A DNA stretch of 17,135 nucleotides from Actinomycetota bacterium (lineage in GTDB: Bacteria; Actinomycetota; Thermoleophilia; Solirubrobacterales; Thermoleophilaceae): NCBI GenBank assembly GCA_005885165.1, contig VAXR01000071.1, forward strand, positions 1 through 17,135, in the 5' to 3' direction. Below are positions 5,902 through 13,791 of this stretch, piece by piece; position 1 is the stretch's first letter, and the number at the start of each line of letters is the position of its first letter. The notes beneath the pieces were generated by a model. That model ran no database searches and had not been told where the DNA came from. It saw only the letters and a list, made by a program, of their open reading frames with translations. The position numbers were made by a program, and so were the translations under genes.

Positions 5902-7017
5902 ATGAAGATCGAAGTAGATAAGACCGGCTTTCTCTCCGCGTTTGGCGTGGCCGTGCGCGGCGCCTCCACGCGCAGCGCGGTCCAGACCCTCGCGGGTGTG
6001 ATGGTCAAGGCGGAGGGCGGACACGTCGAGCTCCAGGCGACAGACCTCGAGCTCGGGGTTCGGATCGAGACCGAGGCGCAGGTCGAGCGGGAGGGGTCGG
6101 CCGTCGTGCCGGGCCGGCTGCTGCTCGACGTGGTCCGATCGCTTCCGAGCGAGCGAGCGACGGTCGAGTACCGCTCGTCGCAGGGCGATGTCGCCGTCAC
6201 ATCGGGCTCTGCGAGCTTTCACCTGCGAACACTCCCCTCCGACGAGTTCCCTCGCCTTCCAGATGCCGGCGATGCATCGACCCTGGCGCTGCCCGCTCCG
6301 GCGTTCGTGGAGACCGTCAACCGGGTGGCACGCGCGGCGTCGCGGGATGAGACGAGGCCGCACCTCACGGGTGTCCTGGTCTCCGCCTCGGAGCGGGAGC
6401 TCCGCATGGTGGCGACCGACTCCTACCGCCTGAGCGTGAAGGAAACGCCGCTCGAGCAGGCGGTCGACGGGTCGCTCGAGGCCAATGTGCCGGCGCGGAC
6501 GCTGCAGGAGCTGGGCCGCATCGCGGGCTCGGAGTCGGCGGAGCGGATCGAGATCGCGTCGCTTGAGCACCAGGTGATCTTCACGCTCGGCAGCGTGCGG
6601 CTCTCCTCGCGCCTCGTCGAGGGCCGCTTCCCGAACTACCAGCAGCTCCTCCCGGAGTCGTTCGAACACGAGCTGCGTGTGAGCACCGGTGAGCTGATCG
6701 AGGTCGTGCGCCGCATCAGCCTCCTGGCTCAGAAGAACGCGCCGCTCCGGCTGCGGTTCAGCGACGGCACCCTTGACGTGTCGGCGCAGACGCCCGATAT
6801 CGGCGAGGCGAGCGAGTCGCTCCCGGTGCCGTTCAAGGGGGAGGCGCTGGAGATCGGGTTCAACCCGGAGTTCCTGCGCGAGGGGCTCGAGAGCGCGGAG
6901 GCGGACGAGGTCACGTTGAAGCTGATCAGCCCGCTGAGGCCGGGGCTGATCGAGGCCGCGGACGACGGCGCGGGCTCCTTCCTCTACCTCGTTATGCCGA
7001 TCCGGCTCAACGTCTAG
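5902..7017 (+). CDS. dnaN: DNA polymerase III beta subunit (sliding clamp)
   Basis: DnaN forms the ring-shaped dimer that tethers DNA polymerase III and other clamp-binding enzymes to DNA. The 371-residue product (family about 366-380) starts MKIEVDKTGFLSAFGVAVRG and shows the three repeated clamp domains. Conserved features include ATDLELGVRI near 48-57, FPRLPD near 116-121, RPHLTGVLV near 151-159, ATDSYRLS near 170-177 and the C-terminal end YLVMPIRLNV, which forms part of the peptide-binding pocket. The ATG at 5902 gives the canonical N-terminus but has no Shine-Dalgarno sequence. It lies between dnaA and recF; recF starts 14 bp later. Confidence 0.97.
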   Translation: MKIEVDKTGFLSAFGVAVRGASTRSAVQTLAGVMVKAEGGHVELQATDLELGVRIETEAQVEREGSAVVPGRLLLDVVRSLPSERATVEYRSSQGDVAVTSGSASFHLRTLPSDEFPRLPDAGDASTLALPAPAFVETVNRVARAASRDETRPHLTGVLVSASERELRMVATDSYRLSVKETPLEQAVDGSLEANVPARTLQELGRIAGSESAERIEIASLEHQVIFTLGSVRLSSRLVEGRFPNYQQLLPESFEHELRVSTGELIEVVRRISLLAQKNAPLRLRFSDGTLDVSAQTPDIGEASESLPVPFKGEALEIGFNPEFLREGLESAEADEVTLKLISPLRPGLIEAADDGAGSFLYLVMPIRLNV

Positions 7018-7031
7018 GAGACCGACCCGCC

Positions 7032-8132
7032 GTGCACGTCGCGCGCCTGATCCTGCGGGACTTCCGCAACTACGAGCGCGCCGAGGTCGCTCTCGGGGCC
7101 GGGCTCAACGTGGTGGTTGGCGCCAACGGCGCCGGCAAGACGAACATGCTCGAGGCCCTCTACTTCGGGCTCACCGCGCAGTCGTGCCGGACCTCGAACG
7201 CGCGCGAGATCGTGCGCGTGGGGGCGTCGGTGGCGCGCGTGGAGGTGCACGTCCAGGCCGAGGACGGACTGCACGCCCTGGAGGTGGGCGTCGAGCCCGG
7301 CGTCGAGAAGGTGATCCGGGTGGACGGCACGCGCCTGGTGGCCGGGGTCGATCCTCCGCGCCCGCTCGTCAGCGTCTTCCTGCCCGATCGGCTCGACCTG
7401 GTGAAGGGCGCTCCGGCCGGCAGACGCGCCCACATCGACCGCGTCGTGGTGGCGCTCTGGCCCGCCCGCGCGGGCACGCGGTCGGCGTACGCCCGCGCCC
7501 TGGCGCAGCGAAACGCGCTGATCGGCCGGGTCCGCGCCGGCGCAGCGGGGGCCGATCTGCTCGACACCTGGGACCGCGAGCTCGCCGCCCACGGCGCGGC
7601 CCTGATGGCGAACCGCGACGCCGCGGTCGAGCTGGTCGCGGACGCCTTCGCCACGCGCGCCTCCGAGCTCGGCCTGCCCGAGCCCGCCGAGCTCCGCTAC
7701 GCGCCGCGCTGCGCTGCGGCCGAGGTCGAGGCGATCGAACGCGAGCTGCGCGAGCACAGGGAGAGCGACCTCGACCGGGGGTTCACGACGCACGGGCCCC
7801 ACCGCGACGACGTCGCGCTGGTGCACGGCGGGCGGCTGCTGCGGACGCTCGGGTCCCAGGGCCAGCAGCGGATCGCGCTCCTGGCGCTGCTCTTTGCCGA
7901 GCGCGACGCGCTGGCGGCGCGCGGCGCGGCCCCGCTGATGCTGCTCGACGACGTGATGTCCGAGCTCGACCTCACCCGCCGCGAGCGCCTCTCGGAGCTC
8001 GTCGCGGCCGACGGCCAGACCGTGATCACCGCTACCGAGCCGGAGCACGTGCCGGGTGCCGAGCACGGCGCCACGGTCATCGCGGTGACCGCCGGGACGG
8101 TTACGGAGTCGAGCGCGCGGGCGGCTGCGTGA
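7032..8132 (+). CDS. recF: DNA replication and repair protein RecF
   Basis: RecF is an SMC-like ATPase that, with RecO and RecR, loads RecA at single-strand gaps. The 366-residue product has Walker A GANGAGKTN (30-38), the GPHRDD motif (255-260), the ABC signature LGSQGQQR (273-280) and Walker B PLMLLDDVMSELD (301-313). The N-terminus MHVARLILRDFRNYERAEV matches the family. The start is a GTG preceded by AGGAG at 7016-7020, which overlaps the dnaN stop codon. Its stop overlaps the next gene as GTGA. The last 25 residues are Ala/Thr-rich and less conserved. Confidence 0.97.
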   Translation: MHVARLILRDFRNYERAEVALGAGLNVVVGANGAGKTNMLEALYFGLTAQSCRTSNAREIVRVGASVARVEVHVQAEDGLHALEVGVEPGVEKVIRVDGTRLVAGVDPPRPLVSVFLPDRLDLVKGAPAGRRAHIDRVVVALWPARAGTRSAYARALAQRNALIGRVRAGAAGADLLDTWDRELAAHGAALMANRDAAVELVADAFATRASELGLPEPAELRYAPRCAAAEVEAIERELREHRESDLDRGFTTHGPHRDDVALVHGGRLLRTLGSQGQQRIALLALLFAERDALAARGAAPLMLLDDVMSELDLTRRERLSELVAADGQTVITATEPEHVPGAEHGATVIAVTAGTVTESSARAAA

Positions 8133-8467
8133 GGCGGCTCGCTCCGCGCCCCGCCGCGGCCGCCCTGGCGACGGTGGTCGAGGGGCTCGCGCCGGCCACG
8201 ACCCTGGCGCGCGTGCAGGGGTGCTGGCGCGAGGCCGTGGGCCCGGTGGTGGCCGACGAGGCGGACCCCGTGTCGGAGCGCGACGGGGTCGTGACGGTGG
8301 CCTGCCGCTCGGCGGTCTGGGCCCAGGAGCTCGACCTCCTGGCGGTCGATTTGCTGCCCCGCCTGAACGCCCTGATCGGGGCCTCGCCGGGGGAGGAGCC
8401 GGTGCGCGCCCTGCGCGTCGTGGCGGGCGGTCTGGGACGCCATCAGGCGCCTTCCACGGACGGCTGA
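8129..8467 (+). CDS. dciA: DciA-like protein (DUF721), probable replicative helicase operator
   Basis: DciA (DUF721) proteins help load DnaB in bacteria without DnaC/DnaI loaders. The GTG at 8129 overlaps the recF stop as GTGA and gives 112 residues: a short basic N-terminus, then LARVQGCWREAVGPVVADEADPV (27-49) and VVTVACRSAVWAQELDLL (54-71). The W-REAVGP and V-C-S-WAQEL motifs are the family hallmarks. A DUF721 gene between recF and gyrB is standard in actinobacteria. The Arg-rich longer frame running back into recF is only the shadow of recF. The role in helicase loading comes from the family and has not been shown here. Confidence 0.9.
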   Translation: MRRLAPRPAAAALATVVEGLAPATTLARVQGCWREAVGPVVADEADPVSERDGVVTVACRSAVWAQELDLLAVDLLPRLNALIGASPGEEPVRALRVVAGGLGRHQAPSTDG

Positions 8468-8545
8468 AAACGTCGTCACACAGACGTTTCCATAACGTCA
8501 CAAAAGTGCGGCATTTGCGGGGATTTTGTAACGCTCGCAGTGCGG

Positions 8546-8571
8546 TTGACGGCCGCTCCCGCTGCTATCCT
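8546..8571 (+). promoter_or_regulatory. Candidate gyrB-gyrA promoter
   Basis: TTGACG (8546-8551) is a strong -35 match and TATCCT (8566-8571) a fair -10 match, but only 14 bases separate them; the usual spacing is 16-18. The next hexamer, TTCTAG (8571-8576), would give 19. A start near 8578 would give a leader of about 85 nt. Poor spacing is common at supercoiling-sensitive promoters, which would suit gyrase autoregulation; that is inference. Confidence 0.5.
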
Positions 8572-8575
8572 TCTA

Positions 8576-8628
8576 GGGGCGCGATTGCACTGCCCCGACC
8601 CGTCTCGGAGACGTGCGCGGAGTCGGGG
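8576..8628 (+). promoter_or_regulatory. Structured gyrB 5' leader with alternative hairpins
   Basis: CCCCGAC (8593-8599) pairs perfectly with GTCGGGG (8622-8628), enclosing a second hairpin CGTCT-CGG-AGACG (8601-8613). GGGGC (8576-8580) can instead pair with GCCCC (8592-8596), so the two folds exclude each other. If transcription starts at about 8578, the first alternative would be partly lost. The fold ends 34 nt before the TTG start. Confidence 0.5.
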
Positions 8629-8662
8629 TTGTCGCGTGTAAAGAACCAGTCGAAAGGGCCAT

Positions 8663-11125
8663 TTGCCGCCGAAGAAGGCCAAGTCCGCCAAGCCAACTCA
8701 GTCGAGGTCAGCTAAGACCAAGCAGCAGTCAAAGCAGTCGTCATACGGCGCAAAGGACATCACCGTTCTCGAGGGTCTCGAGGCGGTGCGCAAGCGTCCA
8801 GGGATGTACGTCGGCTCGACCGGTGTGCGCGGCCTCCATCACCTGATCTACGAGGTGATGGACAACTCGGTCGACGAGGCCCTGGCCAGCGAGGCCGACC
8901 AGGTCGACATCGTCATCCACCCGGACTCGAGCGTCACGGTCACCGACAACGGCCGCGGCATTCCGGTCGACGTCATGCAGAAGGAGAAGAAGCCGGCGGC
9001 CGAGGTCGTCCTCACCGTCCTGCACGCCGGCGGCAAGTTCGGTGACGGCGGCGGCTACAAGGTCTCGGGCGGGCTCCACGGCGTTGGCGTGTCGGTCGTC
9101 AACGCTCTGGCCGAGCGGCTTGACCTGACAGTCTGGCGCGACGGTTACGAGTGGACGCAGTTGTACGAGCGCGGCGTCCCGCAGGCCCCGCTGAAGAAGG
9201 GCGCGAAGACCGACCGCCGCGGAACGAGCATCACCTTCCTGCCCGACCTCGAGATCTTCGAGACGATCGACTACGACCGCACGATCCTCGAGCAGCGCTT
9301 CCGCGAGATGGCGTTCCTCACGAAGGGCCTGCGGATCGGGTTCGTCGACGAGCGCGGCGAGACCTTCGAGACCAGCTTCAAGTACGACGGCGGCATCGTC
9401 GACTTCGTCAACTACCTGCACTCGCAGGGAACGAGGAACCCCCTGCACAAGAAGGTCGTCTACCTCGACGACCGCGGCGACGTCGGCGAGGTGGAGGTCG
9501 CGATGCAGTGGAACGACTCCTACCAGGAGACGCTTCTCTCGTTCGCCAACAACATCAACACCCACGAGGGCGGCACGCACCTCTCGGGCTTCCGTTCCGC
9601 ACTCACCCGGACGCTGAACGCCTACGCGCGCAAGATCGGCGAGCTCAAGGAGAAGGACGAGAACCTCCAGGGCGAGGACGTGCGCGAGGGGCTCACGGCG
9701 ATCATCTCGGTGAAGCTCCAGGACCCGCAGTTCGAGGGCCAGACGAAGACCAAGCTCGGCAATCCGCCGGTCGAGGGCTTCGTGCAGGCGGCGGTCAACC
9801 GGTCGCTGTCGGAGTTCCTCGAGGAGAACCCGTCGGAGGGGCGGGTGATCGTGAAGAAGGCCGTCCAGGCCGCGCGCGCCCGCGAGGCCGCGCGCAAGGC
9901 GCGAGATCTCACCCGCAAGTCGGCGCTCGAGAACTCGAATCTGCCGGGCAAGCTCGCCGACTGCTCGGTGCGCGATCCGGCGCTCGCCGAGCTGTTCGTC
10001 GTCGAGGGCGATTCGGCCGGCGGCTCCGCCAAGCAGGGGCGCGATCGCAACACGCAGGCGGTCCTGCCGCTCCGCGGCAAGATCATCAACGCCGAGAAGA
10101 ACCGGATCGACAAGGTGCTCTCCAACCAGGAGATCCGCGCGCTGATCACCGCCATCGGCACCGGGATCCGCGAGGAGTTCGACATCGAGAAGGCCCGCTA
10201 CCACAAGGTGATCGTGGCCTGCGACGCCGACATCGACGGCGCCCACATCCGCACGCTGGTCCTCACCTTCCTCTACCGCGAGATGCAGCCGCTGATCGAA
10301 GCGGGCTACGTCTATCTCGCCAAGCCGCCGCTCTACAAGGTCAGGCTGAACGGGCGCGACGTCTACATCGAGAAGGAGGCCGAGCTCGAGGAGCTCCTGC
10401 TGCGCGACAAGCTCGAGAGGCTCGACGTGCGCGACCGCGACGGCAAGCAGTTCAAGGTCACCCAGGCGCGCTGGCAGCGCTTCAACATCAAGCTGAAGCA
10501 GTACGAGGGCTGGAGCTCCTCGCTCAGGGCCGAGTACGGCCACGACGCCATCACGTTCCTCGAGGAGTCCCAGATCCTCGACTCCGGTGTCACCGGCGCC
10601 GACGGCGTCGTGAAGCTGCTCAAGAAGAAGGACCCCGAGCGCGAGCCGTACGAGACCACCCTGCTCGACGAGGACCCGGTGGAGCTGGTGGTGCGCGTGG
10701 TCGAGCGGGCGACCGGATCGGCCTCCACCCACCGGCTACGGCGGGACATGTTCGAATCCCAGGAGTACCGGAGCTTTGCGAAGGTCCACTCCGAGCTGCT
10801 CGATCTCGCCGGCACGCCGCCGTTCTCGGTCGCGCTCGCCAAGTCCTCGCGCGAGGCGCGCTCGTTCGAGGCGCTGCGGCGAGCGGTGCTCGACGTGGCG
10901 GGCGAGGGCGTCAAGGCCGACCGGTTCAAGGGGCTTGGCGAGATGAACGCGGATCAGCTCTTCGATACGACGATGGACCCCGAGAAGCGCACGCTCCAGC
11001 GCGTCACGATCGACGACGCCAGCGCCGCGGACCAGATCTTCTCGATGCTGATGGGCGACAAGGTCGAGCCGCGGCGCGAATTCATCGAAGCTCACGCGCG
11101 TGAAGTCACCAACCTGGATGTCTGA
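8663..11125 (+). CDS. gyrB: DNA gyrase subunit B, long form
   Basis: GyrB supplies the ATPase and TOPRIM parts of gyrase, which introduces negative supercoils. The start is a TTG preceded by GAAAGG (8652-8657). Residues 1-29 are a Lys/Ser/Gln-rich extension before the conserved DITVLEGLEAVRKRPGMYVGS (32-52). The GHKL site shows MDNSVDEA (66-73) and TDNGRGIPV (94-102), then GGLHGVG (136-142) and QTKTKLGN (360-367). TOPRIM motifs are EGDSAGG (448-454) and DADIDG (521-526). About 180 residues (570-750) separate YKVRLNGRDVYIE from DRFKGLGEMN, whereas short actinobacterial GyrB has almost nothing there, so the protein reaches 820 residues. The stop overlaps the gyrA ATG by one base. Confidence 0.97.
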   Translation: MPPKKAKSAKPTQSRSAKTKQQSKQSSYGAKDITVLEGLEAVRKRPGMYVGSTGVRGLHHLIYEVMDNSVDEALASEADQVDIVIHPDSSVTVTDNGRGIPVDVMQKEKKPAAEVVLTVLHAGGKFGDGGGYKVSGGLHGVGVSVVNALAERLDLTVWRDGYEWTQLYERGVPQAPLKKGAKTDRRGTSITFLPDLEIFETIDYDRTILEQRFREMAFLTKGLRIGFVDERGETFETSFKYDGGIVDFVNYLHSQGTRNPLHKKVVYLDDRGDVGEVEVAMQWNDSYQETLLSFANNINTHEGGTHLSGFRSALTRTLNAYARKIGELKEKDENLQGEDVREGLTAIISVKLQDPQFEGQTKTKLGNPPVEGFVQAAVNRSLSEFLEENPSEGRVIVKKAVQAARAREAARKARDLTRKSALENSNLPGKLADCSVRDPALAELFVVEGDSAGGSAKQGRDRNTQAVLPLRGKIINAEKNRIDKVLSNQEIRALITAIGTGIREEFDIEKARYHKVIVACDADIDGAHIRTLVLTFLYREMQPLIEAGYVYLAKPPLYKVRLNGRDVYIEKEAELEELLLRDKLERLDVRDRDGKQFKVTQARWQRFNIKLKQYEGWSSSLRAEYGHDAITFLEESQILDSGVTGADGVVKLLKKKDPEREPYETTLLDEDPVELVVRVVERATGSASTHRLRRDMFESQEYRSFAKVHSELLDLAGTPPFSVALAKSSREARSFEALRRAVLDVAGEGVKADRFKGLGEMNADQLFDTTMDPEKRTLQRVTIDDASAADQIFSMLMGDKVEPRREFIEAHAREVTNLDV

Positions 11126-13707
11126 TGGCCAGCGTTGAACAGCTCACCGGCGGGCGGTTCGAGGACCGTGACCTAGAGAAGGAGATGCGCTCGTCGTACC
11201 TCGATTACGCGATGAGCGTGATCGTGGGGCGGGCGCTGCCTGACGTCCGCGACGGCCTCAAGCCCGTTCACCGCCGCGTCCTGTACTCGATGCACCGCAG
11301 CGGCCTCCAGCCGGGGCGCCCGTACCGGAAGTGCGCCCGCGTTGTCGGCGAGGTCATGGGGTCCTTCCACCCGCACGGAGACTCCGCGATCTACGACACG
11401 CTCGTCCGGCTCGCGCAGGACTTCGCCATGCGCCACCCGCTGGTCGACGGCCAGGGCAACTTCGGCTCGCTCGACAACGACCCGCCGGCGGCCATGCGAT
11501 ACACAGAGTCGCGGCTCGCGCGCATCGCGACGGAGATGCTGCGCGACATCGACGCCGACACCGTCGACTTCGGCGCGAACTACGACAACACCGAGCGCGA
11601 GCCGCTCGTATTGCCGGCACGGTTCCCGAACCTGCTCGTCAACGGCTCGGCGGGGATCGCGGTCGGCATGGCCACGAACATCCCGCCGCACAACCTGCGC
11701 GAGACCGTGGATGCCGTGATGGCGTACATCGACGATCCCGACATCGACACCGTCGGCCTGATGAAGCACATCAAGGGCCCGGACTTCCCGACCGGCGGGA
11801 TCATCGTCGGCCGGCAGGGCGTGAAGGACGCTTACGAGACGGGCCGCGGGCGGATCGTCGTCCGCGCGCGGGCGCACATCGAGCCGCTGCGGCAGGGCAA
11901 GGAGGCCATCGTCATCACCGAGATGCCGTACCAGGTGACCAAGGGCGACGGCCGCAACGAGGGCGCGGGCCTGATCAAGAAGATTGCCGAGGTCGTCAAC
12001 GACAAGAAGGTCCCCGAGGTCTCCGATCTGCGCGACGAGTCGGACAAGTCCGGCGTCCGGGTCGTCATCGAGCTGAAGCGCGACGCCATCCCGAAGGTGG
12101 TGCTCAACAAGCTCTACAAGCACACGCCGATGCAGACCACCTTCGGCGCGAACATGGTCGCGCTGGTCGATGGCGTTCCGCGCACCCTGGGGCTCACCCA
12201 GCTCATCCGCAACTACGTCGACCACCAGCGCGACGTGGTCGTGCGTCGCACGAAGTTCGAGCTGCGCCGGGCTGAGTCGCGCGCACACATCCTCGAGGGG
12301 CTGCTCGTCGCGCTGTCGGACCTCGACGCCGTGATCGAGCTGATCCGGGGCTCGCGCGACCCCGACACCGCGCGAGACGGCCTCATTTCGAAGTTCGACC
12401 TCTCGCGCGAGCAGGCGCAGGCCATCCTCGACCTCCGCCTGCAGCGGCTCACCGCGCTCGAGGCGGGCAAGATCAAGCAGGAGCACGCCGACCTCCTCGA
12501 GCGGATCAAGGAGCTGCGCGAGATCCTGGGCGACGAGTCGCGCGTCATGGGCCTCATCCGCGAGGAGCTCACCGAGGTGCGCGACACGTACGGCGACGAG
12601 CGCCGCACCGAGATCACCGCCTCGGAGGACGACCTCGACGTCGAGGACCTGATCGCGGACCAGCAGATGGTCGTCGCGATCACTCGCTCGGGCTACATCA
12701 AGTCGCTGCCGCTGGCCACCTACCGCTCGCAGAAGCGCGGCGGCATCGGGGTCACGGGGATGGACATGAAGGAGGACGACTACATCGAGCACCTCTTCGT
12801 GTGCTCGACGCACGACTACCTCCTGTTCTTCACCAACCGAGGGAAGGTCTACCGGCAGAAGGTCTACGAACTGCCGGAGGCGTCGCGGACGGCCAAGGGG
12901 CGCGCGCTCGTGAACATCCTCCCGCTGCGGGACCGCGAGGAGGTGCGAGCCGTGCTCGCCACACGCGACTTCTCCGAGGGCAAGTACGCGGTCTTCGCCA
13001 CCCGCAAGGGTCAGGTGAAGAAGACCGAGTTCAAGGCCTACAACACGCCGATCAAGGCCGACGGGATCATCGCGATCAACATCCGTGACGACGATGAGCT
13101 GGTCGCGGTCCGCCTGACGAGCGGCAAGGACGACATCATCATGGTCTCCCGCTCGGGTCAGGCGGCCCGCTTCAACGAGGACGAGGTGCGGCCTATGGGC
13201 CGCGACACCGCCGGCGTGCGCGGCATGAACGTCTCGCGCGGGGACAACCGCGTGCTGGCGATGGACGTGGCGCGCGACGACACGGAGCTCCTGGTCGTCA
13301 CCGAGAACGGCTACGGGAAGCGGACGGCGATCTCCGACTACCCGGTGAAGGGGCGCGGCACGATGGGCGTCAAGACGATCCAGCTCACCGAGAAGAAGGG
13401 CGCGCTAGCGGGCGCGCTGATCGTCCGCGAGCACCACGAGCTCCTCTTCATCTCGCAGAACGGGATGGTCCAGCGCACCTCGGTCAGCGGCATCTCGCGC
13501 TACGGGCGCGCCTCGCAGGGCGTGAAGCTGATGAACCTGCGGGAGGATGACGTGGTGAGCGCGGTGGCGCTGGTGATGGAGACGCAGGCGGACACAGGCG
13601 CCGTAGTCGAGGAGGCCCTGCCGACGAGCGGGGACGGGAACGGCTCTGAGCCGACCGGCAACGCGGGTGCCTCGTCCGACTCGGCCTCGTCCGACGGGGC
13701 TGAATAG
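11125..13707 (+). CDS. gyrA: DNA gyrase subunit A
   Basis: GyrA cuts and rejoins DNA and wraps it through its C-terminal domain. The 860-residue product has the winged-helix region with VVGEVMGSFHPHGDSAIYDTL (73-93), the catalytic tyrosine at 126 (RYTESRL), and a six-bladed C-terminal domain (about 510-820) carrying the GyrA box as QKRGGIG (536-542), which marks it as gyrase rather than ParC. Ser87 and Asp91 correspond to E. coli Ser83 and Asp87, so the quinolone-binding positions are the susceptible type. Compared with E. coli and mycobacterial GyrA, MPYQVTK is followed by about eight extra residues (GDGRNEGA, 274-281). The tail (821-860) is acidic, rich in Ser and Gly. Its ATG overlaps the gyrB stop (TGATG). 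Confidence 0.97.
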   Translation: MASVEQLTGGRFEDRDLEKEMRSSYLDYAMSVIVGRALPDVRDGLKPVHRRVLYSMHRSGLQPGRPYRKCARVVGEVMGSFHPHGDSAIYDTLVRLAQDFAMRHPLVDGQGNFGSLDNDPPAAMRYTESRLARIATEMLRDIDADTVDFGANYDNTEREPLVLPARFPNLLVNGSAGIAVGMATNIPPHNLRETVDAVMAYIDDPDIDTVGLMKHIKGPDFPTGGIIVGRQGVKDAYETGRGRIVVRARAHIEPLRQGKEAIVITEMPYQVTKGDGRNEGAGLIKKIAEVVNDKKVPEVSDLRDESDKSGVRVVIELKRDAIPKVVLNKLYKHTPMQTTFGANMVALVDGVPRTLGLTQLIRNYVDHQRDVVVRRTKFELRRAESRAHILEGLLVALSDLDAVIELIRGSRDPDTARDGLISKFDLSREQAQAILDLRLQRLTALEAGKIKQEHADLLERIKELREILGDESRVMGLIREELTEVRDTYGDERRTEITASEDDLDVEDLIADQQMVVAITRSGYIKSLPLATYRSQKRGGIGVTGMDMKEDDYIEHLFVCSTHDYLLFFTNRGKVYRQKVYELPEASRTAKGRALVNILPLRDREEVRAVLATRDFSEGKYAVFATRKGQVKKTEFKAYNTPIKADGIIAINIRDDDELVAVRLTSGKDDIIMVSRSGQAARFNEDEVRPMGRDTAGVRGMNVSRGDNRVLAMDVARDDTELLVVTENGYGKRTAISDYPVKGRGTMGVKTIQLTEKKGALAGALIVREHHELLFISQNGMVQRTSVSGISRYGRASQGVKLMNLREDDVVSAVALVMETQADTGAVVEEALPTSGDGNGSEPTGNAGASSDSASSDGAE

Positions 13708-13727
13708 AGCCCTCCGACGACGAAGAT

Positions 13728-13755
13728 TTGCAGCCGGGTGCATGTGCTTAGATGC
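13728..13755 (+). promoter_or_regulatory. Candidate promoter of the post-gyrA structured RNA
   Basis: An extended -10-like sequence TGCTTAGAT (13745-13753) lies 20 bp after the gyrA stop, with TTGCAG (13728-13733) as a weak -35 at 14-15 bp. Transcription would start near 13760, directly before CCAGGG and the ribosome-binding-like sequence. The match is moderate; read-through from gyrA is the alternative. Confidence 0.4.
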
Positions 13756-13765
13756 GTGTACCAGG

Positions 13766-13780
13766 GAAAGGAGGTGGTCC
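13766..13780 (+). promoter_or_regulatory. Extended Shine-Dalgarno sequence (15-nt 16S tail complement)
   Basis: GAAAGGAGGTGGTCC matches the complement of the conserved 16S rRNA 3' end (GGAUCACCUCCUUUC) at 14 of 15 positions, and the one difference would still form a G-U pair. Ordinary ribosome binding sites use 4-7 pairs. The ATG at 13792 lies 17 nt after GGAGG, while the in-frame CTG at 13783 lies at the usual 8 nt. Confidence 0.7.
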
Positions 13781-13791
13781 GACTGAGTCAC

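Larger units (their letters stand above)
8468..8662 (+). other. dciA-gyrB intergenic region, gyrB promoter and leader
   Basis: This 195-bp gap has no ORF. Its first part (8465-8532) is AT-richer, with AACGTC at 8469-8474, inverted GACGTT at 8483-8488, AACGTC again at 8494-8499, and ACAAAA/TTTTGT arms at 8500-8505 and 8524-8529. A promoter-like pair follows at 8546-8571 and then a hairpin leader (8576-8628) and the gyrB ribosome binding site. Confidence 0.65.

Noticed and set aside
7014..8501. 495-codon open frame on the minus strand opposite recF and dciA
   Set aside because: It is a low-complexity Pro/Arg/Ala-rich mirror of the coding strand with no family motif.
8741..10732. 663-codon open frame on the minus strand
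   Set aside because: It lies wholly antisense to gyrB, is Leu/Asp/Val/Glu-biased in the way GC-rich shadows are, and shows no domain.
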